In this document: piece by piece, positions 26,333-34,604 of the stretch
How positions within the stretch are numbered: the first letter of the stretch is position 1
How the letters are laid out: each line of letters opens with the position of its first letter
From: an uncultured Bacteroidota bacterium
GTDB taxonomy: Bacteria; Bacteroidota; Bacteroidia; Chitinophagales; Chitinophagaceae
Reading direction: 5' to 3'
Assembly (NCBI GenBank): GCA_903831935.1
Contig: CAIKZP010000111.1
Span: forward strand, 1 to 42,525
Length of the DNA stretch: 42,525 nucleotides
The notes under the pieces: model-generated
Told to the model about the DNA's origin: nothing
Databases searched by the model: none
The model's input: only the letters and a program-made list of their open reading frames with translations
Translations under genes and position numbers: made by a program

Positions 26333-28459
26333 ATGGAAAAAGTGAATTGGAAGGTTTCAGGCATGAGTTGTACCAACTGTGCGCTAACTGTAAACAAATA
26401 CCTCACCGAAAAAGGTATGCAAGACGTAAAAGTGAATTTTATGGGGGGCGATGTGAGCTTTGAAATAGTTAACGAAACTTCTAAAACAGAACTAGCAAAA
26501 GGCATAAGAAATTTAGGATACGAGGTAGCAACTGGCAATGAATCAGATACTAAAAAGTCTAAAAAAATCTTTCAAAATCATTTACAACGTTTTAAATTTT
26601 GCATTGTTTTTACAGCCCCACTTCTATTACATATGCTGGGCATCCATATTCATTGGCTGATGAACCCTTACGTACAATTGGGTTTAACCATTCCGGTATT
26701 TATTGTTGGAATGGATTTTTTTGGCAGAAGCGCTTATCATAGTTTGCTAAAAGGCATTCCTAATATGAATGTGTTAATTGCCCTTGGTTCTGTTGCAGCA
26801 TTTGGATATAGTTTATACGGAACCATTATTGGCGATGCCGAACACTATCTATTTTACGAAACAGCAGCCACCATTATTACCCTGGTTTTTTTGGGTAATT
26901 GGATGGAAGATAAATCGGTGGAAAGCACCCAAAAAGCATTGAACAAATTGGTGGTTTCACAAAAAGTCATGGCCAATATGATTGCCTACGACGAACAACA
27001 CCAAGAACATATTTTTCCTGTTGAAAGTGGGAATTTAAAAGTGGGCGATTTGATACTGATTAAATCAGGCGAACCCGTTCCTATGGATTGTAAGGTTTTG
27101 TGGGGCGAAGCAAGTATTAGTGAAGCCATCATTACTGGCGAAAGTGTACCCGTAGAAAAGAAAATGAACGACTTGTTAATTGGCGGAAGCACTGTAGAAA
27201 ACGGTTCCATTAAAGCTTATGTAACTGCTGTAGGAGAAAATACTGTTTTGGCTAGCATTTTAAAACTAGTAAAAGAAGCCCAAACCGAAAAACCGCCCGT
27301 GCAACAAATGGCCGATAAAATCAGCGCCATTTTTGTACCCGTTGTAATTAGCATTGCACTAATAACACTATTAGCTAATTATTTTATTGGCCATCACGCA
27401 TTTGGCGAAAGTCTATTGCGCGGCATTGCAGTGTTAGTGATCTCTTGTCCTTGTGCCATGGGATTAGCCACTCCAGCCGCTATTGCAGTTGGCTTAGGAC
27501 GTGCGGCAAGAAATGGCGTATTGTTTAAAAATGCCAAAAGTTTAGAAATTTTTAAAGACATTAAGCAAGTAGTATTTGATAAAACGGGAACCTTAACAAC
27601 TGGCCTATTTACTATTTCGAATTTTGAGATAGTAAATAATACAACACCTGAAGCAATTGAAAAATTTAAAGGAATCGCTTACTCACTAGAAAAATATTCT
27701 AACCATCCAATTGCAAAATGCATTACCAAGGAATGGAAAACCAAAGAAGCTATTCGCTGGACTAGCATAGAAGAGCAAAAAGGATTGGGCATGGTAGGTA
27801 CCGATAAATTAGGTAATACCTATAGTGCCGTTTCTTATAAAGGTGTTGCTGCTATTACCAAAAGCCGATCTCATAATGTTTACATCACTTGCAACAATGA
27901 ATTATTGGGCTGGATTGATGTTGCCGATGAAATCAGACCAGAAGCTGTTGCTGTTATTGAAATGCTCCGATCAAAAGGCATTCGAACCATTTTATTAAGT
28001 GGCGATAAAAGAGAAAAATGCGAACAAGTTGCAAGCTATTTACACCTCGATGAATGGTTAGCCGAACAAACCCCCGAACAAAAACTTGCAGCCATTGCTA
28101 ATTTCAATGCACACGAACCAACTGCCATGATTGGAGACGGAATTAATGATGCACCAGCACTAGCCAAAGCCACTGTGGGTATATCTTTGAGCGACGCCTC
28201 ACATATTGCCATGCAAAGCGCACAAGTTGTTTTAATGAACCATGGTCTTAAAAATCTACCATTGGCACTAGGCCTTGGAAAGCATACTTATATAACCATC
28301 AAGCAAAATTTATTCTGGGCATTTATTTACAATATTGTAGCAATACCAGTTGCAGCATTTGGTTATTTGAGTCCAAGCTTTGGCGCACTTACCATGGGTT
28401 TAAGTGATGTTGTTTTGGCAATTAATTCTGTTCGACTAAATTTCAAAAAAGTATTATAG
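26333..28459 (+). CDS. copA: Heavy-metal P1B-type ATPase, copper-exporter type
   Basis: An inner-membrane pump of 708 residues that exports Cu+ (or Ag+). It has one N-terminal HMA domain with CxxC (GMSCTNC, Cys13 and Cys16), transmembrane helices, the A-domain TGES motif (ITGESVP), the membrane metal site CPC (Cys372-Pro-Cys374), DKTGT with phosphorylated Asp416, SNHP and GDGINDAPAL. The CPC motif and single HMA argue for the copper class rather than zinc or cadmium, though substrate can only be inferred. The recQ gene begins nine bases after the stop. No CueR or CsoR gene is seen near. Confidence 0.94.
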   Translation: MEKVNWKVSGMSCTNCALTVNKYLTEKGMQDVKVNFMGGDVSFEIVNETSKTELAKGIRNLGYEVATGNESDTKKSKKIFQNHLQRFKFCIVFTAPLLLHMLGIHIHWLMNPYVQLGLTIPVFIVGMDFFGRSAYHSLLKGIPNMNVLIALGSVAAFGYSLYGTIIGDAEHYLFYETAATIITLVFLGNWMEDKSVESTQKALNKLVVSQKVMANMIAYDEQHQEHIFPVESGNLKVGDLILIKSGEPVPMDCKVLWGEASISEAIITGESVPVEKKMNDLLIGGSTVENGSIKAYVTAVGENTVLASILKLVKEAQTEKPPVQQMADKISAIFVPVVISIALITLLANYFIGHHAFGESLLRGIAVLVISCPCAMGLATPAAIAVGLGRAARNGVLFKNAKSLEIFKDIKQVVFDKTGTLTTGLFTISNFEIVNNTTPEAIEKFKGIAYSLEKYSNHPIAKCITKEWKTKEAIRWTSIEEQKGLGMVGTDKLGNTYSAVSYKGVAAITKSRSHNVYITCNNELLGWIDVADEIRPEAVAVIEMLRSKGIRTILLSGDKREKCEQVASYLHLDEWLAEQTPEQKLAAIANFNAHEPTAMIGDGINDAPALAKATVGISLSDASHIAMQSAQVVLMNHGLKNLPLALGLGKHTYITIKQNLFWAFIYNIVAIPVAAFGYLSPSFGALTMGLSDVVLAINSVRLNFKKVL

Positions 28460-28468
28460 TTTTTTGAA

Positions 28469-30373
28469 ATGAAAAAAACGCCATTAAACATATTACAAGA
28501 ATACTGGAAGCACGATAGTTTCAGACCCATGCAGGAAGAAATTATTCAGGCAGTATTGGATGGAAAAGATGCACTGGCATTATTGCCTACTGGTGGCGGA
28601 AAATCAATTTGTTTTCAAATTCCTGGATTGATGTTAGAAGGTGTTTGCTTAGTAATAAGCCCCCTGATTGCACTCATGAAAGACCAGGCCGAAAACCTAA
28701 TTGAAAAAGGAATTTCAGTTGCTACTATTCATAGCGGCCTTAGTTATTACGATGTAAAATGTATTTTACAAGACGCAGTTGAAGGCGATTATCAATTCAT
28801 TTATCTATCGCCCGAAAGATTAGAAACCCCTTTGTTTAAAGACTATCTACCCTATTTAAATATTAGTTTATTAGTGGTAGACGAAGCCCATTGTATTTCT
28901 CAATGGGGATACGATTTTAGACCACCCTATTTGCGTATTGCAGCCATTCGATCTGAACTAGAAGACGTTCCAATGATTGCCCTAACGGCATCTGCAACTC
29001 CCTTGGTGCAAAAAGATATTATTGCAAAATTAGCACTGAAAGATGCTACTATTTTTAAACAGTCTTTTTTAAAACCCAATCTTTCATACAGCGTATTTCA
29101 GGTAGATAGTAAAATAAATAAATTGTTAGAAGTGCTTCAGTCGGTGTCTGGCAGCAGTATTGTTTATTGTAATAGCCGAAGACAACCCAAAGAAATTGCT
29201 GAACTTTTATTGTTGCATAATATTAGTGCCGATTTTTATCACGCAGGTTTATCTGCACAAGAAAGAACCGACAAACAAGATGCTTGGATAAAAAATAATA
29301 CCCGTGTAATTGCTTGTACCAATGCATTTGGACTTGGCATTGACAAACCAGATGTTCGCACAGTTATACATTATGACGCGCCAGAATGTTTAGAAAATTA
29401 TTACCAAGAAGCCGGACGCGCAGGACGTGATGGGAAAAAAGCATATGCAGTACTTTTATTTCATTCAGACGATATCAGCCAATTAAAAGCCTTACCAGAT
29501 AAGCGTTATCCGCCCATCCCTTTAATTAAAAAAATCTACCAAGCCATTGCAGATTTTATTCAATTGCCCATTGGATTAGGTGAGGGACAATTTTTTGATT
29601 TTGACTTGAGTGAGTTTATTAGAAATTTTAAACTAGACAGCTATACGGTAACTAGTGTATTAAAAGTATTAGAACAAGAAGGGCATTGTAGTTTTTCTGA
29701 AAATATTTTTTTACCGGCACAACTATCTTTTACAACAGATAAAGAAACACTCAATGATTTTGAACTAGCTTATCCGCAATGGGAAATGTTATTAAAAACA
29801 TTGTTGCGTACTTACGAAGGCATTATTGATAATCGTGTTTCCATTCACGAAAAACAATTGTCCCGAATACTTAGAATACCTGTTGAAAATATTGTGGAGC
29901 AACTACTAGCCATTCAAGCTTTTGGCATCTTAGAATATTTGCCATTAAAAGAAACCCCTCAAATACATTTTTTACTCAACAGAGCACCTGCCGATTATTT
30001 ATCTATTGACCAAGACAAATACCTTGCAAGAAAAAAACAATACGAAATTCGCTTAGCCGCAATGCTTAATTATTTAGAAAATAATGATGTTTGTAGAAGC
30101 AATGCCATAACCGAATATTTTGGCGAACCAACAGATAAAGCTTGTGGCATTTGTAATAACTGCCTTGCAAAGAAGAAAAAAGAACTAAGCCCAGCTGAGT
30201 TTAAAGCAATTGAAAAAACAATTACGCCCTATTTAATAATTGGCACGAATGTTGGAGACTTATTAATACAATGCAGTGAATTTAGTTCCGAAAAAATTTG
30301 GCAAGCACTAAAATTTATGGAAACTGAGCAACGCATTCGTATTAATGAACAAGGAATTGTTATAAACTGTTAA
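28469..30373 (+). CDS. recQ: ATP-dependent DNA helicase RecQ
   Basis: A 3'-5' DNA helicase in recombination and replication-fork repair, 634 residues. Motifs in order: RPMQEEII, Walker A LPTGGGKS, PLIALMKDQ, DEAH (VDEAHCISQWGYDFRP), SATP, YCNSR, GLGIDKPDVRTVIH and QEAGRAGRDG. The RQC zinc-binding part follows with one Cys in DVCRS and a CGICNNC cluster. There is no evident HRDC domain at the C terminus, which is shorter than in E. coli. It starts nine bases after the P-ATPase stop, an unusual operon pairing, and may therefore be co-transcribed from the copper promoter. Confidence 0.95.
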   Translation: MKKTPLNILQEYWKHDSFRPMQEEIIQAVLDGKDALALLPTGGGKSICFQIPGLMLEGVCLVISPLIALMKDQAENLIEKGISVATIHSGLSYYDVKCILQDAVEGDYQFIYLSPERLETPLFKDYLPYLNISLLVVDEAHCISQWGYDFRPPYLRIAAIRSELEDVPMIALTASATPLVQKDIIAKLALKDATIFKQSFLKPNLSYSVFQVDSKINKLLEVLQSVSGSSIVYCNSRRQPKEIAELLLLHNISADFYHAGLSAQERTDKQDAWIKNNTRVIACTNAFGLGIDKPDVRTVIHYDAPECLENYYQEAGRAGRDGKKAYAVLLFHSDDISQLKALPDKRYPPIPLIKKIYQAIADFIQLPIGLGEGQFFDFDLSEFIRNFKLDSYTVTSVLKVLEQEGHCSFSENIFLPAQLSFTTDKETLNDFELAYPQWEMLLKTLLRTYEGIIDNRVSIHEKQLSRILRIPVENIVEQLLAIQAFGILEYLPLKETPQIHFLLNRAPADYLSIDQDKYLARKKQYEIRLAAMLNYLENNDVCRSNAITEYFGEPTDKACGICNNCLAKKKKELSPAEFKAIEKTITPYLIIGTNVGDLLIQCSEFSSEKIWQALKFMETEQRIRINEQGIVINC

Positions 30374-30400
30374 AATATAAATTGCCAATTAGATCTTGGT

Positions 30401-30408
30401 TATTTTTG
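30401..30408 (+). promoter_or_regulatory. -7 box TATTTTTG before the response regulator
   Basis: Fits TAnnTTTG, 32 bases before the ATG at 30440, which suits an own promoter for this regulator. Confidence 0.55.
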
Positions 30409-30439
30409 AATTATCTTTAAAAGAATAAAAAAAACTCAC

Positions 30440-31135
30440 ATGGAAGATAAAAAAAGTAAAATACTCTTGTGCGAAGACGATACCAATCTTGGTAAAGTTT
30501 TAAAAGACTACTTAGAACTAAATGATTACGATGTAATCTTAGAAAGAGATGGCCGTTTAGGTCTTGCCGCTTTTCAGCGTGAGAAATTCGACATCTGTTT
30601 ATTAGACGTAATGATGCCGAATATGGATGGCTTTAAATTAGCAGAAGAAATTCGCGATGTAGATTTAGATATTCCTTTGTTTTTCTTGAGCGCTAAAACC
30701 ATGAAAGACGATATCATTCAAGGATACAAACTAGGAGCCGACGACTATATTACCAAACCATTTGATAGCGAAGTATTGCTGATGAAAATCAAAGCAATGT
30801 TAAAACGCAATGAAGAAGACAACCGTATTAGCGACAATATTGAATTCGATTTAGGCAAGTACCATTTCAATCCAAAATTGCGTCAGTTAATTAATAACGA
30901 TAGCCACCAAACGCTTTCTCCAAAAGAAAATGAGTTGTTGAAAATGTTGTCTGAACACAAAAACGATTTACTACCACGCGAAAGAGCATTGAAAAAAATA
31001 TGGGGTAGTGATACTTATTTTAATGGTAGAAGTATGGATGTATATATTGCCAAATTGCGCAAGTATTTAAAAGACGATACCGATATTGAAATTGTAAATA
31101 TCCATGGAAATGGATTTAGATTAGTAGCACCTTAA
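30440..31135 (+). CDS. OmpR-family response regulator, RprY-like
   Basis: A 231-residue DNA-binding regulator. The receiver domain (1-120) has Asp13/Asp14, phosphorylated Asp56 (CLLDVMMPNMDG), and Lys109 in YITKPF. The winged-helix output domain (about 130-230) shows LSPKENELLKML, RERALKKIWG and GRSMDVYIAKLRKYL, typical of OmpR/PhoB members. It is close to RprY of Bacteroides in style, but naming is inference. No sensor kinase lies beside it, so it is an orphan in this window. A strong terminator ends the transcript. Confidence 0.92.
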   Translation: MEDKKSKILLCEDDTNLGKVLKDYLELNDYDVILERDGRLGLAAFQREKFDICLLDVMMPNMDGFKLAEEIRDVDLDIPLFFLSAKTMKDDIIQGYKLGADDYITKPFDSEVLLMKIKAMLKRNEEDNRISDNIEFDLGKYHFNPKLRQLINNDSHQTLSPKENELLKMLSEHKNDLLPRERALKKIWGSDTYFNGRSMDVYIAKLRKYLKDDTDIEIVNIHGNGFRLVAP

Positions 31136-31150
31136 TCTAATTGAACTATA

Positions 31151-31191
31151 AAAAAGCGCCTGTTTCTATAAATGAAACAGGCGCTTTTTTT
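31151..31191 (+). terminator. Strong intrinsic terminator after the response regulator
   Basis: A 16-bp perfect stem (31151-31166 with 31174-31189) around a 7-base loop, flanked by A-run and T-run. It can also stop transcription from the convergent ruvB on the minus strand. Confidence 0.93.
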
Positions 31192-31260
31192 ATGCCCAGT
31201 TTATGTTGAAATATTTATTGTAAAATCAATTCGAGATTTTCTAGTTCGCACATTACTGAT

Positions 31261-32295
31261 TTACGAAAACAAAGATGGCGATCCGCCTCTGTTAGTCATT
31301 TCTCTTTTTAAATGATTGTAGGCTTTTAAAGTTGCTTCTCTACCACGTGGTGTTCTTTGTAAAAATCCTTCTTGAATTAAAAAAGGTTCATATACTTCTT
31401 CAATCGTTCCAGACTCTTCGCCTACTGCAGTGGCAATAGTGGTTAGCCCCACCGGACCTCCTTTAAATTTATCAATAATAGCAGCCAAAATACGGTTGTC
31501 CATTTCGTCTAAGCCATGTTCGTCTACATTGAGTGCTTTAAGCGCGTGTTGGGTAATGCCAAGGTCAATGGTGCCATCATTTAATACTTGCGCAAAATCA
31601 CGTACCCTACGTAATAGGCCATTGGCTATACGCGGTGTGCCCCTACTGCGTCGGGCTATCTCTCCAGCAGCATCCGAAGAAATTTCTGTATTTAAAATGG
31701 CGGCGCTGCGTTCAATGATTTTTTTAAGGGTTTCGGCATTATAATATTCCAACCTAGATTTAATACCAAAACGCGATAATAAAGGCGCTGTAAGTAATCC
31801 ACTTCGGGTTGTAGCACCCACAAGTGTAAAAGGATTCAGGTTAATTTGAATACTACGCGCATTTGGGCCCGTATCAATCATTATATCAATCCTAAAATCT
31901 TCCATGGCGGCATAGAGGTATTCTTCAACTACCGTACTTAGTCGATGAATTTCATCAATAAACAATACATCATTGGGTTGCAAATTGGTGAGTAATCCTG
32001 CTAAGTCGCCTGGCTTTTCAATAACCGGACCAGAAGTTTCTTTAATATTTACACCCAATTCGTTAGCCACAATTCTGCTTAAAGTAGTTTTTCCTAAACC
32101 GGGAGGGCCATGAAACAATACATGGTCTAAGGCCTCGCCACGAAGCTTAGCCGCTTTAATGAAAATGGTTAAATTTTCAATCAACTGAGGCTGCCCAGAG
32201 AAATCGTCAATCTCTTTTGGGCGGATGGTATTTTCAAACTCCTTATCGGCTGGAGTTAAGTTTTCGGGTGCATTATTTAAATTATCGTTCGCCAT
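31261..32295 (-). CDS. ruvB: Holliday junction branch-migration ATPase RuvB
   Basis: The AAA+ motor that drives branch migration with RuvA. The 344-residue product is read from the ATG at 32295; a TTG nine bases upstream is also in frame but less likely. Features: [12 protein letters not shown], Walker [10 protein letters not shown], Walker [10 protein letters not shown], sensor 1 GATTRSG and the winged-helix end with RTPRGREAT. All essential residues are present, and the length is typical. The divergent NAD(P)-binding gene starts 55 bases away. Confidence 0.97.
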   Translation of the reverse strand: MANDNLNNAPENLTPADKEFENTIRPKEIDDFSGQPQLIENLTIFIKAAKLRGEALDHVLFHGPPGLGKTTLSRIVANELGVNIKETSGPVIEKPGDLAGLLTNLQPNDVLFIDEIHRLSTVVEEYLYAAMEDFRIDIMIDTGPNARSIQINLNPFTLVGATTRSGLLTAPLLSRFGIKSRLEYYNAETLKKIIERSAAILNTEISSDAAGEIARRSRGTPRIANGLLRRVRDFAQVLNDGTIDLGITQHALKALNVDEHGLDEMDNRILAAIIDKFKGGPVGLTTIATAVGEESGTIEEVYEPFLIQEGFLQRTPRGREATLKAYNHLKREMTNRGGSPSLFS

Positions 32296-32327
32296 ACTTA
32301 TCAAATCTACAAAATAGTATTAATCCA

Positions 32328-32335
32328 TAGCTTTG
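32328..32335 (+). promoter_or_regulatory. -7 box TAGCTTTG before the NAD(P)-binding gene
   Basis: Fits TAnnTTTG and lies only 15 bases before the TTG start at 32350, so the mRNA leader would be about 8 bases or fewer. Confidence 0.5.
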
Positions 32336-32349
32336 TAAAAAATCAAACC

Positions 32350-33021
32350 TTGCAACAAAAATCAGCATTACTCATTGGCGCCAGCGGCCTAACAGGATCA
32401 CATTTGTTACAATTATTGCTTGAAAGCGAAGCCTATCATACTGTTTACGCCTATAATAGAAAGCCTTTGGGAATGGTACATCCTAAATTAAAGGAAATCA
32501 TAATTGATTTTGATACCTACCAAGGAACGGTAGAGGCAACCACTGTTTTTTGTTGTTTGGGAACTACCATAAAAAAAGCAGGCTCGAAGGATGCATTTAA
32601 AAAAGTAGACCTAGGCTACCCCCTGAAATTTGCCAAACTACAATACGAAGCAGGCAGTCAAGCTTTTTTAGTAATTAGTGCCATGGGTGTTAGTGAAAAA
32701 TCTTTCATCTTTTACAACCAAGTAAAAGCCACCATGGAAAAAGAAATTAGTGCAATAGGATATAACAGTCTTGGAATTTTTAGACCCGCACTTATAACAG
32801 GCAATAGAAAAGAACACAGAGCCGGCGAAAAAATAGCCGTTCTTGTCTTTGGATGGTTAAACAAATTCTTAACCGGAACGCTCAGAAAATACCAATCCAT
32901 TCAAGCATCAGAAATTGCACTTGGTATGCTTAACTATTCAAATACAACTCCAACTAAAAAGGTTGCCATAATAATGTCGGACGAAATAAAAGATTTAGCC
33001 GAAGGAAAGCAGCCGCTTTAA
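32350..33021 (+). CDS. NAD(P)-binding SDR-like protein (TIP30/HTATIP2-like)
   Basis: A 223-residue Rossmann-fold protein beginning MQQKSALLIGASGLTG, with glycine-rich NAD(P) site GASGLTGS. Later segments (TVFCCLGTTIKKAGS, DLGYPLKFAKL, FLVISAMGVSEKSFIFYNQVKATME, LGIFRPALITG) match the TIP30/HTATIP2-like atypical short-chain dehydrogenases. The conserved Tyr-x3-Lys is seen as YNQVK. Substrate is unknown. The start is TTG; no earlier in-frame ATG fits the promoter. Gene ends 54 bases before the structured gap. Confidence 0.8.
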   Translation: MQQKSALLIGASGLTGSHLLQLLLESEAYHTVYAYNRKPLGMVHPKLKEIIIDFDTYQGTVEATTVFCCLGTTIKKAGSKDAFKKVDLGYPLKFAKLQYEAGSQAFLVISAMGVSEKSFIFYNQVKATMEKEISAIGYNSLGIFRPALITGNRKEHRAGEKIAVLVFGWLNKFLTGTLRKYQSIQASEIALGMLNYSNTTPTKKVAIIMSDEIKDLAEGKQPL

Positions 33022-33074
33022 TTTTTTTTGACTTTATCAGTGTGCCGAGTTCCCGTTAATTAAAAGAAAAATAG

Positions 33075-33282
33075 GGTTTTTTAACCGAGAATCGGTGCTG
33101 TACTTTTATGCCCATGCACTAGCGCAGAATGGATTTTAGTCTATTTTTTTACCTAGCCTGTAGGCCACAAGCTAAAATAAAAAAGGACGTTGATTTGCAC
33201 GCAGACAAATTTGGTGTTGTACTACAGACCAGAGTGAAAACACTCGAAACTGGAGCCTTGCAGTATAAGCAAGTAAATCAAC
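33075..33282 (+). ncRNA. Candidate structured RNA in the 33022-33380 gap
   Basis: This 359-base gap (33022-33380) has no recognised gene but holds a dense run of inverted repeats. Helices: GGTT/AACC (33075-33086); CCGA/TCGG (33085-33095); CCATGC/GCA-GAA-TGG (33112-33132); ATTTTAG/CTAAAAT (33133-33139 with 33172-33178) enclosing GCC/GGC (33156-33165); GTTGATTT/AAATCAAC (33189-33196 with 33275-33282) enclosing two more hairpins, CCAG-AGTG(AAAA)CACT-CGAAA-CTGG (33229-33253) and CTTGC/GCAAG (33257-33273). An 8-bp stem enclosing two hairpins is a junction of the kind seen in riboswitches and ribozymes. I cannot match a known family. The strand is assumed from the downstream gene. A TACTTTTA box (33101-33108) lies inside. 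Part of it is also an open 55-codon frame. Confidence 0.45.
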
Positions 33283-33296
33283 CGCTGAATATCTGA
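33129..33296 (+). CDS. Short open frame, 55 codons, doubtful
   Basis: ATG to TGA, overlapping the structured region. The translation runs MDFSLFFYLACRPQAKIKK and on to ALQYKQVNQPLNI. It has a short hydrophobic start and a charged middle, with no recognisable domain. A TACTTTTA box sits 21 bases before the ATG. The dense base pairing across the same bases makes a structured RNA the better explanation; I list the frame only because no other gene is here. Confidence 0.2.
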   Translation: MDFSLFFYLACRPQAKIKKDVDLHADKFGVVLQTRVKTLETGALQYKQVNQPLNI

Positions 33297-33325
33297 TCCA
33301 TGGTGTGAGACAGGGGAGGGTAAAA

Positions 33326-33362
33326 TTGTCTATTTAAAAACAATTCCTTTTTAAATGGACAG
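33326..33362 (+). promoter_or_regulatory. 15-bp A/T-rich hairpin just before the lipoprotein gene
   Basis: TTGTCTATTTAAAAA (33326-33340) pairs with TTTTTAAATGGACAG (33348-33362) around a 7-base loop; two pairs are G-U wobbles. It ends 18 bases before the ATG at 33381. It has no T-run after it, so it is not a normal plus-strand terminator. Confidence 0.75.
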
Positions 33363-33380
33363 AAGAATTAAATAAAAAAT

Positions 33381-34106
33381 ATGTTTAAACTTAATATTAA
33401 TAAAATAGGTCGCAAAGAATTGATGCTTTTATTTGGGTTGTTTACAATTATTTTCTTTTTTGTATTATCAAGTTGCAAGAAACAAGCAACCAACCAAAAA
33501 GATTTAACTAGTGAACAAATCATGCTTGAGCTTTCAAAAGATTCAAACTTCAAAGATTATGTCAAAGCATTAAGCGAAATTACTAATACTAATTTAACTA
33601 ATTCAAATACTTCCGATTTTTTGATATCTGAATTTGAATCTGAATTTAAGAAAGCTGCTTTTGAAAATAATCAAGAATCAAGAGCTAACATTTCAACATT
33701 TATAGGTTTTAATGACACTGACCGTTTCTGGATTCTAAGAAACCAATTGAATGCTAGTTTTAGTAAATTATTAAAGTCATATAATCTTAAAAAGATAAAT
33801 ATGGAACAATGGAAAACTATTATTTCTGATCAAAGACTACAAAATTTTCAATCAGCTATTCGAGATAATATAATAAAAGTAAAAGTAGCTTCTTTAAATC
33901 CAGATGATTGCTATGAACAATATACAGATTGTCTAGATGATGCATTAGCCGTTTATGCAACCGAACAAGTAGTTTGTGTGGGCGCAGGAGCATTAGGATG
34001 GACGGGTGTTGGTATTGCTTTATTTGTTTCTTGTGAAAGTGCATCCTACTATCACTTAACTACATCAAAAAGAAAATGTACATCAACTTATAAAACTTGT
34101 AAATAA
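33381..34106 (+). CDS. Lipoprotein with palindromically spaced six-cysteine C-terminal domain
   Basis: Unknown family to me. The 241-residue product has a signal peptide with lipobox LSSC (lipidated Cys32), so it should be anchored to a membrane facing the periplasm or outside. Residues 40-165 are mostly helical, Lys/Asn/Ser-rich. The end (173-241) carries six Cys at 177, 184, 199, 218, 233 and 240. The intervening numbers are 6, 14, 18, 14 and 6: an exact mirror image, with a Gly-rich turn (GAGALGWTGVG) in the middle. That fits an antiparallel helical hairpin stapled by 177-240, 184-233 and 199-218. Bacteriocin-like or receptor-like use is possible but unproven. A second ATG (33423) would also keep the lipobox. 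It heads a four-gene cassette. Confidence 0.8.
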   Translation: MFKLNINKIGRKELMLLFGLFTIIFFFVLSSCKKQATNQKDLTSEQIMLELSKDSNFKDYVKALSEITNTNLTNSNTSDFLISEFESEFKKAAFENNQESRANISTFIGFNDTDRFWILRNQLNASFSKLLKSYNLKKINMEQWKTIISDQRLQNFQSAIRDNIIKVKVASLNPDDCYEQYTDCLDDALAVYATEQVVCVGAGALGWTGVGIALFVSCESASYYHLTTSKRKCTSTYKTCK

Positions 34107-34111
34107 AAATC

Positions 34112-34381
34112 ATGGAAACGATTTCAATAGAGAAAAAGCGAAAAAGGAGAATAATTATATCCCTAATAATTATCAATTTTATTTTGATAGAACTTGCTGC
34201 TGAATTTGGATTGTTTAAAGGAAACCTAAAGTATATATCAGGCCCTATATCAATTTTAATTTCATCTGCAGTTGTATTAGTTTCTATCAAATACAAACTA
34301 GCATCTTGGAAATTATTCATTGTATATGGTATAATAGCCATTGCTTTTCTGCTATTTCAATTTTTAATAAAAACGAATTAA
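34112..34381 (+). CDS. Small three-helix membrane protein (89 aa), unknown function
   Basis: Starts five bases after the lipoprotein stop, so the two are likely translated together. A basic start (EKKRKRR) is followed by three hydrophobic spans at about 13-33, 41-61 and 66-86. By the positive-inside rule the N terminus is cytoplasmic. No family motif is recognised. The DNA is clearly AT-rich: bases 34141-34200 hold 14 G or C in 60. Position next to a secreted Cys-rich protein would allow an immunity or export role; this is speculation. Confidence 0.7.
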   Translation: METISIEKKRKRRIIISLIIINFILIELAAEFGLFKGNLKYISGPISILISSAVVLVSIKYKLASWKLFIVYGIIAIAFLLFQFLIKTN

Positions 34382-34388
34382 GAATTTA

Positions 34389-34589
34389 ATGAGAAAAATA
34401 TTTTCAATTGAAACATTCATTTGGTTTTCTATTTCAGTTATTGGTACAATTTTATCAAAATTGTTTTTTCCTGATTTTGAGATAATTATACCTGTACTAT
34501 TTGGCTATTATGTAACTAATATCCTTGTTAAAAATGGCATGGTTGCCAAATTGGTATTGGCTGTATTAAACCTGCTTAAAATCAAATAA
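34389..34589 (+). CDS. Small membrane protein (66 aa), unknown function
   Basis: Eight bases after the previous gene. It begins MRKIFSIETFIWFSISVIG and has two clear hydrophobic spans (about 10-27 and 32-47) plus a third weaker one ending at NLLKIK. No signal peptide cleavage site or motif. Too short to compare with confidence, but the close spacing and same strand make a real gene likely. Confidence 0.6.
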   Translation: MRKIFSIETFIWFSISVIGTILSKLFFPDFEIIIPVLFGYYVTNILVKNGMVAKLVLAVLNLLKIK

Positions 34590-34604
34590 CCTAAAACACT
34601 GCAA

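Noticed and set aside
33040..33330. Group II intron in the structured gap
   Set aside because: Although GTGTG and GGTGTGAGAC look intron-like, I see no domain V hairpin, no reverse transcriptase, and the length is too short.
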